Positions 25,673-36,946 of a DNA stretch of 64,000 nt are shown here, in pieces (the stretch's first letter is position 1; the number at the start of each line of letters is the position of its first letter). A model generated the notes under the pieces. The model ran no database searches, was not told the DNA's origin, and saw only the letters and a list, made by a program, of their open reading frames with translations. The stretch lies in NCBI GenBank assembly GCA_038496675.1, contig CM076649.1, positions 16,871,478 to 16,935,477 on the forward strand, given 5' to 3'. Position numbers and translations under genes: made by a program. The stretch comes from Rachycentron canadum. Taxonomy: Eukaryota > Chordata > Actinopteri > Carangiformes > Rachycentridae.

Positions 25673-28026
25673 TACTTTTAAATACTGAAAGAAAACTAAA
25701 AGCAATTTAGCTCAGCAATTTTTCAATCATTTTGATCATTGATTAATTATTTATTTGTGAAGGAGAATTGCAAAATGTTACAGCTTCTAAATCATGAGCA
25801 TTAACTGTTATTCCTTTGCTTGGATTTTTAAGTATTGCTCAGACAAAGATGTCTGATGAAGGAATCTTTTTTTAATGTTTCATAGACCAATCAAGCAAAT
25901 AACTGCTATTGTTAATCAATGGCAGATATAGTCATTGGTCGCAGCTGTGGTGTAACACGTGTTAAAATGAAACACGAAATCCTCCTTATTTTATGTTGCT
26001 TCAAACTGGAGCTGTGCCTTTAAAATGAATATATACAGAATTTTGTCAGACTTACACGAAACACTGAAATACCATCTACTCTGAATTATTGAATTCCACC
26101 AAACCCCCATGTAAAGATATCACAGTCATCGCCATGGCTTCATTACATCCACTGGTCCAGAAACAAAATGTAATCATGGTCATCCACCAAACAGGGGGCA
26201 TGGTTAAGGTTACAGAGGCTCACAGACAGGCAGCTAATCGATCCCTGATTCCTGACCTGTCAATCTGAGGCTATATGACCATTTAACCATTCCCTCAGAC
26301 CAGATAATCATCAGTGCCTCTGGTTTGGAAGAGGACTGCAGCCAGCCACCAATTACATTTCAATTTAGCCACAATTGCCAGGTCCAGGTTTTTATTGAAC
26401 TGCAATGAAGAGTAGCATGATATAAAGGTGTGTGCTCAGAATTTAGACAAAACACATTTCACTTTGACATGAATTCGGCATTTAGTCCTTTTGGAAGCAA
26501 ATCCCTGATTCATGTTTTTAAGCCAAGGGATAAATCAACGTGTCACTTTCAAGTGAAGGCATAAATTTAACATTTTCTGACTGTGATGTATGGATTTAAA
26601 TGTGACACAAAGTCCTGTCCAAGTTGGGTTACATCTCAGATACAAACACACAAACACATCCACATGTTGGGGAAAAGGACCTGTGCAGTTCTTAGGTCAT
26701 GTGAACCACATTGGTGGAATAACACTGGGCTCAGACTAGACCACAGTCTGCTTTTGCTCCAACATGCACCGACTTCTCTACACCCACTCAATCAAATTTG
26801 TGTTGTGTTTTTGTGTTGTGTTTTGCACTTCTCGCCACAATGGGACCTAACAATTAAGTGACGCTCTTGACAGCTGTATCGCAGCAAAGTGCAAGGTGCG
26901 CTGGACCAAGCTGCGTTTGCACTTAAAGCACCATCACCACCCTGCCGACTGTGTTCAATGGTTAACCACAGTGCTACAAATGACTGCTGTGTGGCTGCTG
27001 AGGGAGAGGAGAGTTTTACACTAAATATACCCTGGCTTTGCTGTTGCAAAGACGAGCTGAGGTCTGGGATGTGGCCAGAGTAATAGTGGTTTTCAATGCT
27101 TCGTCAGTCATTGCTTTGCTCACAGGGATATATGGACTCAGCCTGTCCTCACAAACAGTAATTATCCAAACATCAGCAGCGGTGCCTGACTACTGGGACG
27201 GTGGTTTTGTGGCTTGTGCATGTGGTCCAACAACAATGGTGCAACATTTCAGTGAGGTCAAAGGTGTGTCTATGTGCTCGAGGTATCCTGCAAATTAGAT
27301 CAGCAATGGCAAACAGCGGCAAGTTATCAGAGATAACATCACGTAGCTCTGACTTTATAGTTCACCACAAGGGCCTGGATGCAAATTTGCCCAAGAAACC
27401 ACATCACAGCTGCTCATTCAAAAAGTCAATGTGGAGTCAACACTTGGCTCTGGCCTCCAAAACGCATGCTGTCATAGTTAATCAGGTCAGTGATAAGAGC
27501 ACACACTAATGTATACCTCTGGTGCGCAAAGAAGAAAGTGACCACTGAAATGTATTGTGTGAACAGCAGCAATAACAGTTTAAACATTTACTTGTTGAAG
27601 TGACAGGGTGGGAGTTAAGGGGCAAGCATAGAGATGAACTGATAGCAAACTGTTGTTGTATCAATACAAATATTTCCCTGAATTTAACTTTAAACTCATA
27701 TTCTCAGATTTTCATCCTCATCTCATGTTATTCTCACACCTTAAGAGCCAAAGCAACACTACACTGCACAAAAGCACAACAAGGCACACCTGCGCCAGAA
27801 TTAACCCCAAAAGGGAGTTTCTAACCCACCACACTCCCACCCACCCACACAAGCGCACACTCAGCCACACATATTCACTCAGCACCCAATATAGACTAAA
27901 TACTTTGCTGAGGAGTAAAAATAGGAGCCTGCTGTTTGCTGTTCACAGGAGGTGCTGCAGATGAGAGATGTTTGGAATAACAGTGAGCCAGAGCTACGTC
28001 CTTTTACTGCCACCTGCACTGCCAGC

Positions 28027-28027
<1 letters not shown>
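25673..28027. other. Non-coding DNA, presumed semaphorin intron
   Basis: No exon or transposon recognised. The plus-strand frames at 26889-27509 overlap each other and carry no family motif. Confidence 0.45.

Positions 28028-28074
<47 letters not shown>
28028..28074. repeat. (GT)n microsatellite
   Basis: Uninterrupted GT dinucleotides, 47 bases. Both strands are open as Cys-Val or His-Thr low-complexity frames, which explains the short ORFs crossing it. Confidence 0.95.
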
Positions 28075-28075
<1 letters not shown>

Positions 28076-31000
28076 CGTGGCAAAGCTGACCCACATTCTG
28101 GTGTCGTCCCTGTGGATTTGGCCTTGTGTGTGCTCAGAGGGAGGAGGAAGAGGGGAGTGGGGGGTGGGGGGCTGTAATCCTTATGATGTTATGGTATTTA
28201 AAGGGCTTTTCCTTTGTACTCTCAGACCATAATTCCATTGCTGCAGTTGCCAAAGCAGCAGCCGTTTCAAATTTCATTAACACCAACAGGAAAAAGGTGA
28301 GAGGTGCACTGTGTTCATTCTCACATGCTCTTTGTGGCACAAGACAAATCTCCGCCCTCAGCTGTAGCTTACGTCTGCGTGGCCTTTCAAAGTGAAAATT
28401 TACAATCATGGAGATTCCTGACCTCGTGCCTGTGTTTACTCTACCAGTTTACTCTACCTGCTGTCTGTTTATCTATGCAGACTGAGAAACACTCTTGTGT
28501 TCAGATCACTCAAGATATCACTGAAGGCTTTTAGTCACCAGTTATATCTTCCATGTAAACAGCTGCATCTAAAGCACAGACAGTGAGTTTGATTTTGCTG
28601 TAGCAAAGTGATGAGTTGTCATTCTTTTGAGTGAATGAAGTGGTGGCAGCTCAGATGAGGCTCATATGTGATATAAGGCTTGAAGCAGCAGAGCTATAAG
28701 TGTGTGGATTTAGATTTGGATCTGCTTAATGCATGAACTCAAATATGTCATAGAGGAAATGTCGGCCAAGAGCAGTAATGTTACACTCTTTTTCAAAACA
28801 TGGCATAGCCAAAACATCCCCCGGAGTGTTTCATCCATTTAGAGGATGTCATGGTTTCTGTACTTCATGATTTAAAAAAAAAAAAAAAAAAAAAGCACGT
28901 ATAAATAAGTTGACCTCATCATGGATTTATGGTACAAAGGCACTTGCATGACTTAGGACTCTCACAAGGAGGCGACGCTCTCACACGATCCTTTCACATG
29001 TTAATTCGGTATTTCGCTTCAGTGCTGAACAGCTTTACAATTTGACCGCAGTAGATTCATGTAAGTCTTGAATGATGGCTTCACTATACTACAGCTCCAC
29101 TTCTATAAATAAAGACCAATCACAGTCACTGAATGAAAAACCTACAGGAGCCCGAGGACTTCCAGTGATGAATAAAGTTTAAAAGATGTCAGATAGTGAG
29201 TATTACAATAGACATTTTACTGAGTAACCAGAGTCAACAAAAGAAAAACATAATTAATGCTAGTTCATATCTACTACAATTATATAATAACTATAATATA
29301 TCATAATAAGCACATTAAGATAAACAGCTGGTGAGGACTAATATCAGTGCCATTAAGTCACTGCAGAAGACGATGATAATAAAAGGGAAAGGGAAACAAG
29401 ACGAGAATATCTTTCCACATACGTATTTAAGGAAGGATACAGTCAACTTAATGCTCCACACAGCCGGAGGCTTCAGGGGGCATTTACGTCACAAGCTTCC
29501 TGTGATCTATGTCATAATTAGATGCCTGACTCTGTTTCACTTGCTCTTTGTTACATTTTGCTTTTTTGTAAATACACAAACTTTTCCTTCTCAGCTACAA
29601 TTAAAAAATGTATTGTGTTTTTTCATAATTTTCAGTGTTTCTTTTTTTTAAACTCAAACTTGAAAGTTCACATTAGGAGGATTAAAAATTAAGGGTTTAA
29701 TTCCAAAATGTTAAAAAATCTTTTAAAAAAAAGATTCTGTCTGCAAACTGTGAACGACTTTATCAAAACAAAACAAGAAATATGTGTTTACTCAAAGTAG
29801 CTCATTCTCCGCAGATCCAGGTAGATTACTTGATATAATTCCTGTCTTGGGGGGTGGTGGCGACAGCTGACCTGTCTCAGTAAACATTAAAATATCAACT
29901 TATTATCTGAGGCAGATTTGCTTCACTCCCTCTCCTCATTCTACAAATCTCCCTTTGCTCCTCTGACATTGATTACACCTATTTGCTGTCCAAACTGAGT
30001 CAAACTTCTTTCTTCTCGCTCACTCTGCCCTTTCTCCTCAGCTTACTAGCAGGGGAGGTGATAAGCCTGAACAAAGTCTATGTCCAAGGTTTATCCCTCA
30101 TATTTTACAAACTCTAATCTGAGATGTGTATAAGTGGATACAACACTACACTCAGAGGGTGTTATGAGAGCATGTTGGCTTTTTTTTTCAGTATCACAGA
30201 AGGTGTTGTCCCTGTCATAAAAGCTGTGCCAAAGCCAAAGCAAAGCAATTAGGTCCCATGATTTACTCTGCCTGCTTTAATAGGGAAGTGAGGGCCTCCC
30301 AGATGGAGGTCACGGTTCTTAACCTCGCTCCTCAGCTACGAAGTTAATCAGTTTGAGACATGTGTTTAGTTCAGTGCAGAGCGAGACCTTCAGCTTTATA
30401 GCTGCAATTTGAGTTTTTCTTCACAGTGTGACGCGATGCCATAATGATCAATTATCATAAAGTAGGAACTGATAATTTATACATTATTTCCCTAAGTCGC
30501 ACATTAAAAACCTGCAGATTGTCCACACTTGTCCTGACATTGTTTTCCATTAAAGTTGCTGCTTGGAGGCGAACCGCCTTCCCGGACAGCTCAAGCAAAA
30601 ACTTAACACATCACGATGCATCAGGGGAAGTGCAACCAACTTGCCAAGGTAAAGACTACATGGGCCTCTCAAAAAGCAATTAAGGGAGAGAGAGTCATAA
30701 TATTGAATGGAGAGAGAGGGGGGGTGCATTCCTCTGAGAGAGGCAGCAGCAGTAGACTGTGAAATTCATATTGACTGGAGAGGCAAACACACACAGGTAA
30801 GCAGGAGAGCAGAGCTTTTTCCAACCTGCTTGTCAGCTATAGAATAGTGCCTGTAGTCTGCTGTTTTCAAACATATTTCGGGTGAGGTCTACCATCCAAA
30901 GATACACCAATATAAAAGCCTGTCTGCAGAAAACCTTACAGAGCACAAAAAAACACAATTTACACAGTTGTCTAAAAACAACACAGCCATTGTCTTGAGA

Positions 31001-31311
31001 ACAGACTAAAATGATATTTGGAAAACGAAAAAACTGCTGCGCTCTGTATGTGTGCGCTCACTGATGTGTTAAATCCCACTTGATTAAAGCAGGAAAACGC
31101 CTTCAACAATGAACTGTGCCAGTCCACTTAATTAAGTCAACTTGTACAAGGGAGCGCTGGGAAATGGAAAGCAAAGCAAACAGGGGCGCTGCTGCTGCTC
31201 GCTCCCTCGGCTTTTCTCTGGATGCTAATCAAAGGCTTGATCTCCGAGCAGGACAGGCCTCAGGGACGTCGCTCTGCTTGGCTGATCCTGGCAATTTGCT
31301 CCTGATAATAC
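28075..31311. other. Non-coding DNA, presumed semaphorin intron
   Basis: A run of 21 A at 28874-28894 could be a retroposon tail but nothing recognisable precedes it. AT-rich sequence follows to about 29700. A regulatory-looking block at 31080-31300 is listed separately. No exon found. Confidence 0.45.
31080..31300. promoter_or_regulatory. Candidate conserved enhancer block close to the semaphorin first coding exon
   Basis: Located 0.6-0.85 kb inside the presumed intron. It contains a homeobox-type palindrome CTTAATTAAG near 31127, a GATGCTAATCAAAGGCTTGA word with a TCF/LEF core (ATCAAAGG), a second convergent ATCAAG core on the opposite strand, and a CpG-bearing stretch GAGCAGGACAGGCCTCAGGG. 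There is no coding resemblance. Enhancer function is inferred from site clustering and position only. Confidence 0.3.
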
Positions 31312-31322
31312 CCTCTCTCCCC

Positions 31323-31360
<38 letters not shown>
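31312..31360. repeat. (CT)n microsatellite
   Basis: Nearly pure CT dinucleotides with a CTCG interruption near 31331. A polypyrimidine tract on the plus strand, so on the semaphorin sense strand it is (AG)n. It separates the enhancer-like block from the first coding exon. Confidence 0.9.
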
Positions 31361-31363
<3 letters not shown>

Positions 31364-31929
31364 CCCCTCAGAACCCGGCAACCCATCTCACCTAATCTTT
31401 ACGGCTGCTGAAACACACAAACACAGTCTGTCTCACCAGGGAATAATCACATAATGGCCATAGAGTTATTACGTCTCCCTTTGTGGCTCCAATTAAGGGA
31501 TTCTATAATAAAGATGATTGAAGATAAAGATGCCGCATTTGATTAACTAAAACAATAATCATGGATATTGTTTCTAAATGTGTATGAGCAAGACATACAA
31601 GACAGTATAGGCCAGTGGAAGCATGGTTGTTATTACAATGCCTGGAGGTCTGGGGGGGGGGGCAGTAGATGAGAAGTGCATGATTTGTTTGTGGTCTGCT
31701 CTGCGGCATAACACAAGAGTCCGGTGATGCTCTAAGTTCTTCCTCTGCGAAAACCTTCAGTGGTTCTCAAAGCCACAATTGCTCCAATTACATGTCTGTC
31801 ACATCATTAGTCATTCAACAAGCAAATATGCGGCAGAGTTTAAGAAACCAGACAGAGAACATGAAATATTAAAACACTGGTTGCAAACCAGGAACCAGTG
31901 GCAGATGGGAAAAGGTCCCGGCTTCCTAC
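31361..31929 (-). other. Start of the semaphorin intron downstream of the first coding exon
   Basis: It begins (minus strand) with the donor GTAGGAAGCC at 31929. A G-run lies near 31652-31661. No second exon with the expected Sema-domain start (codon split after G, then E-L-x) was found here or further left, so the intron probably extends past coordinate 1. Confidence 0.5.
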
Positions 31930-32097
31930 CTTTGAAGGAGATGAACACGCGAGGTGCAGCCAACTGGTCATTGCTCACTGGGTTCCCAAGAGTGAAGCTG
32001 AACAGTGCCAGGAGGGCGTAGACCGTCCACAGACCGTCCAGCTGCATGGTCGACCAACCTCCAGTAGCACACAAAAACTGATGTTTTTTTTTTAACT
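31930..32097 (-). CDS. sema3f: First coding exon of a class 3 semaphorin (SEMA3F-like); rest of gene lies beyond the window
   Basis: Class 3 semaphorins are secreted axon and vascular guidance ligands that signal through neuropilin-plexin receptors. Read on the minus strand, the exon follows an acceptor with a strong pyrimidine tract (TTTCTTTTTGTCTCTACAG, intron ends at 32098). The ATG is at 32047-32045 with A at -3 and no upstream ATG in this exon. It encodes 39 complete codons plus one base: a hydrophobic signal peptide of about 21 residues (core YALLALFSFTLG), a short spacer (NPVSNDQLAA), then PRVFISFK. It ends AAAG|GTAGG at 31930, phase 1, so the next codon begins with G. In class 3 semaphorins the family motif PR-x-x-L-S-[FY]-K-E is split at this place, and the F paralogue has PRV-x-LSFKE, hence the symbol. 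The Sema domain, PSI, Ig and basic tail are not in the window. A semaphorin first exon is well supported; the paralogue (F rather than another class 3 member, or which teleost duplicate) is an inference from about eight residues. Confidence 0.7.
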
Positions 32098-33634
32098 CTG
32101 TAGAGACAAAAAGAAATATGTAAGGAGATGCTTTTTCAACTTAAACTGCAAAATAAATAAATAAAGAGGGGGGAAGCCACAATACGTCTGTTTATATTTA
32201 TGAATTTATGTGTTATGTCAAATCATTGGCTCCCTGGGGCCCTGTCACCTTACTTTTGGTGAGGCAGCACTGTGGTGTGTGGAGAAGATTACACCCAGAT
32301 CTCTGGAAGATGCACAAAACTGATGAGTCCTGATGCCGAGGAGCCAAGCTCTTAAAGATGTGCACACTCTTGCATTTGGTAAAAATTACGTTTGTTTTTC
32401 AGCGGGTGACAAACTGATGGAAACATCCCTCTGACTCCAGTTAGAGGAGCTTTTCTTCTTCTCCCCTCCACACACCCAGAACACATTCCTGCTCCATGAC
32501 ACCACACGTGTGTGCTGCTCTGTAATTATAGCTACACCTAATGCCAGGTCATACCACGTCCTCACATGCCAGGATTGGTGTAATCACAAATAAAATATTA
32601 ACTTCTTGATAAAAAGGGTTAGAAATGATCACAGGCACTAACAGGGACAATTCAACAAGTCCCAAACAATGCATGGTCATGGAGTTAATGAATGATAGAC
32701 ACCAGGGAGCAGCCACAATGATGTACACATACATCACAGCTCGTCTAACAGGTCACCCTCTGCCCATGGCCATTTTTCATTAAATCTACTCTTAGTCCAT
32801 TTAATCATCTCGACCATGCTGCCACTTCCACAGCCCACATTTTCACATCAGATCAAACTTTTTCCCCCCACCACACTCTCATATTCCCAAACCCCAGTGA
32901 CTGAGCATTCACGGTGGGATCACTCTGCAAATCTCTTCTCCCCACATCTATCCTACAAACACTGGACATTTAGGCCAGGTCTCCTCATCAAACACACCTT
33001 CCGAGACATCGGCAGAGCCAAAGAGTCCTCAGACCACTCGGCTGGAGTGGATTTATGGGCATAAGCAGCTGTTTAAACCTCGCCTGTTTACTGACAATTT
33101 GTTAACCATCCAGCTGTTTATTCTGAGACGGAGGCCAAGTCCTTCACACAAGCAGATGAAATCAAACAAGACACTAGAGATTGTGAAAAGACTTTAACGC
33201 TCATTATACCATAAAGCTAAACATACCTTCTCTTGTGCTGTAAAATTAATACCTACAGTAAGTTGAAGTTTACAAGAGGAGCTTTTATGGGAACATCAAA
33301 TTGCTTTTTATCTTCAGAGTAAAACAGCTTCACACAGCCACTGATGCTTCTTTATTGTTTTTGTATCTGCACAAATTCAGTGTGTAAAGTGTAACTTAAC
33401 ACTCCTCCTGAATCCTGCTGGTGTAATTCAGTGGACAATAAAGAATCCACTAATAATTTGTCACATTTCACAACAACTGAGACAAACAAAAAGCCTCCTC
33501 CTGTGCTATGAAAGCTGACAATGTGAACCATGAGAAACAACTTTTATTAGTGGGCTAATTTTTTTTTGAACCACTGTATGTTCTTCGAAATTTGTGCAAA
33601 AACGTTTAGTGTTAGTGAAATACAACATCGCCTG

Positions 33635-33680
<46 letters not shown>

Positions 33681-34019
33681 CAGCCGGGCAGTCTTGGCCA
33701 CACATGGACGACAGAACTGTCAACAGTCTGGTGCGGTATTAGAGCGCACGGTAAACTGAATAGCAATGAAATAAATAGTCATAATTGCTCGCATAAGAAT
33801 TAAATCTGTGCTCTCTCAGACATTTGGTTTATGGTTTATGTAAATTGCTCATGTAAATATGTGTATGAGAAAATAAAGCAGACACCGGAACATGCTGCAA
33901 ATAATAAAATAAGAAATAGAAACAGCCCGCAGATGCAGACAGGTGAGCTTTTACTGAAGTAATAATAAAGCAGTTCAATAGAAGATAATAAGTGCAAAGA
34001 AAAACACAACCAGCCTCAC
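32098..34019 (-). other. Presumed intron between leader exon and first coding exon
   Basis: It is bounded by GTGAGG at 34019 and the CTCTACAG acceptor ending at 32098 (minus strand). It contains no credible coding exon. It holds a (GT)21 microsatellite at 33637-33678 and AT-rich sequence on both sides. Nothing else stands out. Confidence 0.45.
33637..33678. repeat. (GT)21 microsatellite
   Basis: Perfect GT dinucleotide run in the presumed intron upstream of the first coding exon. Confidence 0.95.
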
Positions 34020-34026
34020 CTTGTTC

Positions 34027-34071
34027 TCACTGAGCCCCGAATATAACTTCAGATCCAACCTTGTAAGTCAT
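34027..34071 (-). other. Upstream ORF 3 in the presumed semaphorin leader
   Basis: ATG at 34071-34069 followed by 14 codons (MTYKVGSEVIFGAQ) and TGA at 34029-34027, eight bases before the 34020 donor. It is present in the transcript only if the 34020 donor, not the 34192 donor, is used, so donor choice would change the uORF load. Confidence 0.25.
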
Positions 34072-34280
34072 TGAACAAACCAATTCCAACAGATCGGTCA
34101 CTTTCGCCTCCAAGTTGAAATCAATAATAAGAATAGAAAATCCCGCGCAGCTCCCGCTGAGCACAGACCCCGGTCAGCTCAGCGCTCTCTCTACCTGCGC
34201 ACACCGCGCGGGGGTTGGCCCCGGAGTTGACTGTGGAGGAAAAGAAACTGGAAAAGGAGAAAATCTTTCTCTAGTTCAAT

Positions 34281-34337
34281 CTAGCGCGAGACCGCGAGGC
34301 GAGGAGGTGTTTTTGGTCGCACGGCCACGATCAACAT
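34281..34337 (-). other. Upstream ORF 2 in the presumed semaphorin leader
   Basis: ATG at 34337-34335 followed by 18 codons and TAG at 34283-34281. It crosses the most CpG-dense part of the leader. It is read through in full whether the 34192 or the 34020 donor is used. Confidence 0.25.
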
Positions 34338-34387
34338 CTCGTGGAGGGGTGGGTGGGTGTGGGGTAGGGGTGGGGGGCAGTTAGAAA

Positions 34388-34420
34388 CTAAGTCCCTGTG
34401 GTGTAGAGAGGTCCAGGCAT
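34388..34420 (-). other. Upstream ORF 1 in the presumed semaphorin leader
   Basis: ATG at 34420-34418 followed by ten codons (MPGPLYTTGT) and TAG at 34390-34388. It lies inside the inferred leader exon and could reduce initiation at the main ATG. It counts only if transcription starts upstream of 34420. Confidence 0.25.
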
Positions 34421-34610
34421 GCGGCGTGTGCTCCCCAGGAAAGTTAGGCGCTCCTGACTGGAGGGAGGCAGGGCGCTAGCAGGTGGATGCAGAGGCCTGT
34501 TCGCCATAAACACACCCACAGGGCGGGCAGCGCAGAGCCGAGCCGCCCATCAGCCAGCCGGGGAGACATGATCTACTACCGTGATAGAGCCACACACTAC
34601 ACTATATACT

Positions 34611-36399
34611 ATACACTGGATACTATACCGATTATGAATGGACGCATTTCACTTCTGTTTCTCCCCCCTCTTCTTCTGCTCATCATTATTATCAGTGGTT
34701 TAATATAGATTTACTTTATAAGCTTTATCAGTACCAAGACAAATTGCATGCATCCCATTGGCTGCTGCTTTAAAGTGCTTTCTATTTGCTAATAATGGAT
34801 GCATAAATATTCATGAATTTCTCACTTACTAATAAGAGGCACGTAGTTGCAATGAGTCATTAAATAAAGGTGTTTAATAACAAAGATCCATGGTCAAATC
34901 CATATAAAATAATATAAAAATTATATAAATAATAACTGGTCTATTAGGCATGCCTTATAATATAGTAACCACTATTTGAAAGTGGCAATTACATTTTCAG
35001 AACATGCCAAAAATAATGAAACACAACATTTAACGAATTTTTGGGCCACAGAAATAAAATGCAAACTTGCACTCAGAAGACACGGAGAAACATTAGCATT
35101 CATCTAGAGTTTCTGGCTGTAATGATATCCAATGTCATCCAAAACAATGTTATACCCATAGTTTGAATTTGCCTAATTTACTGTATAGAGCCTGTAGGAA
35201 AAGCTAAGTAGCCTATGGGCTACTACCAAGTAGCATGAAGGGGGGGTTAATGTATGAATATATCAGCTCTGGGTCAGGTCTCCTTTTCCATCTGCAGCTG
35301 CCATAGTATGGCCAAGTGTGTTTCACGAAGGAGGTGTTTGCTTGCTTTGGATCAGTCGACTGTATTTCCGTCTTCTATCACTGTGACAACCAGTGAGCCA
35401 CCATCTGCCACCCACACTCGAGGTGTGGAGGGGAATTGTTCAACAAGAACTGGCTTGAATGGTGCCTACATGTGTTCCTTTTCTCTCAATCAACAAGTGA
35501 GCAGCTTCAAAATAAATCCCTTTTTATATATTTTCTTACATGCTCACGTTTACCTGCTATATTATAAAAAAAAAGTGTGGTAGAAATGTAAAGGAACTTT
35601 ACAATTCACTGGGTAAAAGTTTTATCCTTGCAAGTTTATTACAGCATTACACTAACTTCATTCTATTGAATATTTGACCTGCCAAGTCAATTTTAGTGAC
35701 TTAGAGCACAGACAATGTGATGATTGTTGACTCCAACTTATCAGAAATTAGAAGTCTTATCTTGGTTATGTACCCATTGATTTGAAAAAGGCTGAGAAAT
35801 GTAATTCATTTGATGGTACACGAAAAATGATGATTAAAATGTTTAATTTGCTCCTCTATTCAAACACTGATTGGGCGCTTCAAAGTCACTGAGTTACCGC
35901 CTGTGAAGACTTTCTAAAGCTCATTGAGAAAATTAAACATTTTCCCATTTTTAATCATATTCCATTCAGTGTCCTTTCACACCTGCATTATCTGCCCCTC
36001 ATTCAATCTGGAGCTTTAAATTGCGTGCACTGGATTCACCATTAAGCCCATCGGGGAGTTTAGAGACAAAGTTTGCAAGGTGTTCGACTGTCTGCTCAAT
36101 GGGGTCAAAAGAAGCTGTCCTGCTCACCTCTTCTCCCATATGAAGCCATGATGTTGGCTCTATAGCCTTCACTCTTTAGTATAAAGGTTCTTTCTGAAAG
36201 TGAGTTGGCAGAGGTCAAATAGAAAAGGATCAGTGAAGTAGACTTCTTCCTCCTCTGGACAAGTTATCTATTCAGCAAAGACACGGCTGATTTTCAGAGA
36301 AGCAGTGCCTTCAGCTTCTCCAAAACCAAATCACTACACATTCCTCACCCGGGCCAGTTTTCTGAAAGGAACAAGACAATCAGCTGTCGGCCCTGACTG
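34611..36399. other. Upstream flank of the semaphorin gene, no gene recognised
   Basis: AT-rich from 34700 to 35250 with no frames of interest. The 109-codon plus-strand frame at 35254-35583 resembles nothing known to me. A regulatory-looking block at 35860-36060 is listed separately. Confidence 0.45.
35860..36060. promoter_or_regulatory. Candidate conserved regulatory block upstream of the promoter
   Basis: About 1.3-1.5 kb upstream of the CpG region. Site-like words follow closely: CTGATTGGGCGC (CCAAT on the other strand), GCTTCAAAGTCAC, GAGTTACCGCC, TTTTAATCATATTCC, and CACCATTAAGCCCATCGG. The texture is unlike the AT-rich surroundings and it has no coding frame. Inference only. Confidence 0.28.
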
Positions 36400-36664
36400 T
36401 ATATAGTCTACGCGTGGATATGCTTTTCTGCTTGATTGGAATCCAAGGTGAGTGTGTACATTACCCAGAAGGACTTGTTGCTCCTAAGTGGACTTGAACT
36501 GTAATATTTATGATAAAAATCTTGTCAGCGCATGACACCAACCTGCTGTTGACATCTATCTAAGTGGTGTATGAAGTTGTTGTGATGTTCTGCAGAGGAA
36601 CCTTCATTCCAGCTGAGGTGTGACCAGTGCTTTCTGTTGGGCTCTGCCTGCAGGGCATGAATTG

Positions 36665-36946
36665 ATGCCAGGTGTTATATTAGCATTTGTGATTCTTGCA
36701 CAGTTCATGGGATCATCTGCAACAAAATCTTGTTGTCAGTATGTGTGGAGAGATGTGACACACTGCATGCTCTATCGACATTGCTTTGTGGTTTCGTCTT
36801 GTGCTGAACCACATAAGAGCTCAGCTTCTATCGGAGAAAAAGCTTTACTCACCTTAACTCCAAAGCTTAATGCCCAAAGCTACCATAACCAAATGTCACA
36901 TCTCCTGTATGTATTGCACACACAAAGACAAAAAAAATGGATGTGA
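36665..36946 (+). other. Speculative small secreted-protein ORF (93 codons)
   Basis: ATG at 36665 opens 93 codons to TGA at 36944-36946. The product begins with a signal-peptide-like segment (MPGVILAFVILAQFMGSSA), then TKSCC and three more cysteines, and ends Lys-rich. Eleven bases upstream is an acceptor-like TCTGCCTGCAG (ending 36653); a strong donor AAG|GTGAGT is at 36447/36448; a TATATAG is at 36400; an AATAAA is at 37123-37128. Together they would make a compact two-exon gene with a 206-bp intron, divergent from the semaphorin promoter. Each signal is common by chance, exon 1 would be only about 20 bases, and I recognise no family: the CC does not have chemokine spacing. Most likely fortuitous. 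Confidence 0.13.

Larger units (their letters stand above)
34020..34570 (-). other. Probable non-coding first exon (5' leader) of the semaphorin gene
   Basis: On the minus strand this GC-rich stretch ends in a strong donor, AAG|GTGAGG (exon end 34020), about 1.9 kb upstream of the acceptor of the ATG-bearing exon at 32097. A second possible donor, CAG|GTAGAG, lies near 34192. The exon has no long open frame, fitting a leader. Three short upstream ORFs are readable: ATG at 34420 (10 codons), ATG at 34337 (18 codons) and ATG at 34071 (14 codons), each with an in-frame stop inside the exon. The 5' boundary is not visible from sequence; about 34570 is a guess from a TATA-like AGTATATAGT at 34610-34601. 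Exon and splice use are inferred from spacing, strand and splice-site quality. Confidence 0.45.
34130..34610 (-). promoter_or_regulatory. CpG-rich promoter region of the semaphorin gene
   Basis: This is the one clearly CpG-dense block in the window: clusters such as CCCGCGCAGC, CACCGCGCGGGGG and CTAGCGCGAGACCGCGAGGCG contrast with CpG-poor flanks. It sits 2 kb upstream of the minus-strand semaphorin ATG, as expected of a developmental-gene promoter. On the minus strand a TATA-like element (AGTATATAGT, 34610-34601) precedes the dense part. No orientation-specific transcription start can be read directly; a divergent promoter serving the plus strand as well is possible. Confidence 0.55.

Noticed and set aside
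28874..28894. A21 run as a retroposon tail
   Set aside because: No recognisable element or target duplication adjacent; kept as a simple run only.
36665..36946. Chemokine-like CC motif after a signal peptide
   Set aside because: Cysteine spacing after CC (about 10, 5 and 6 residues) does not fit the chemokine pattern.
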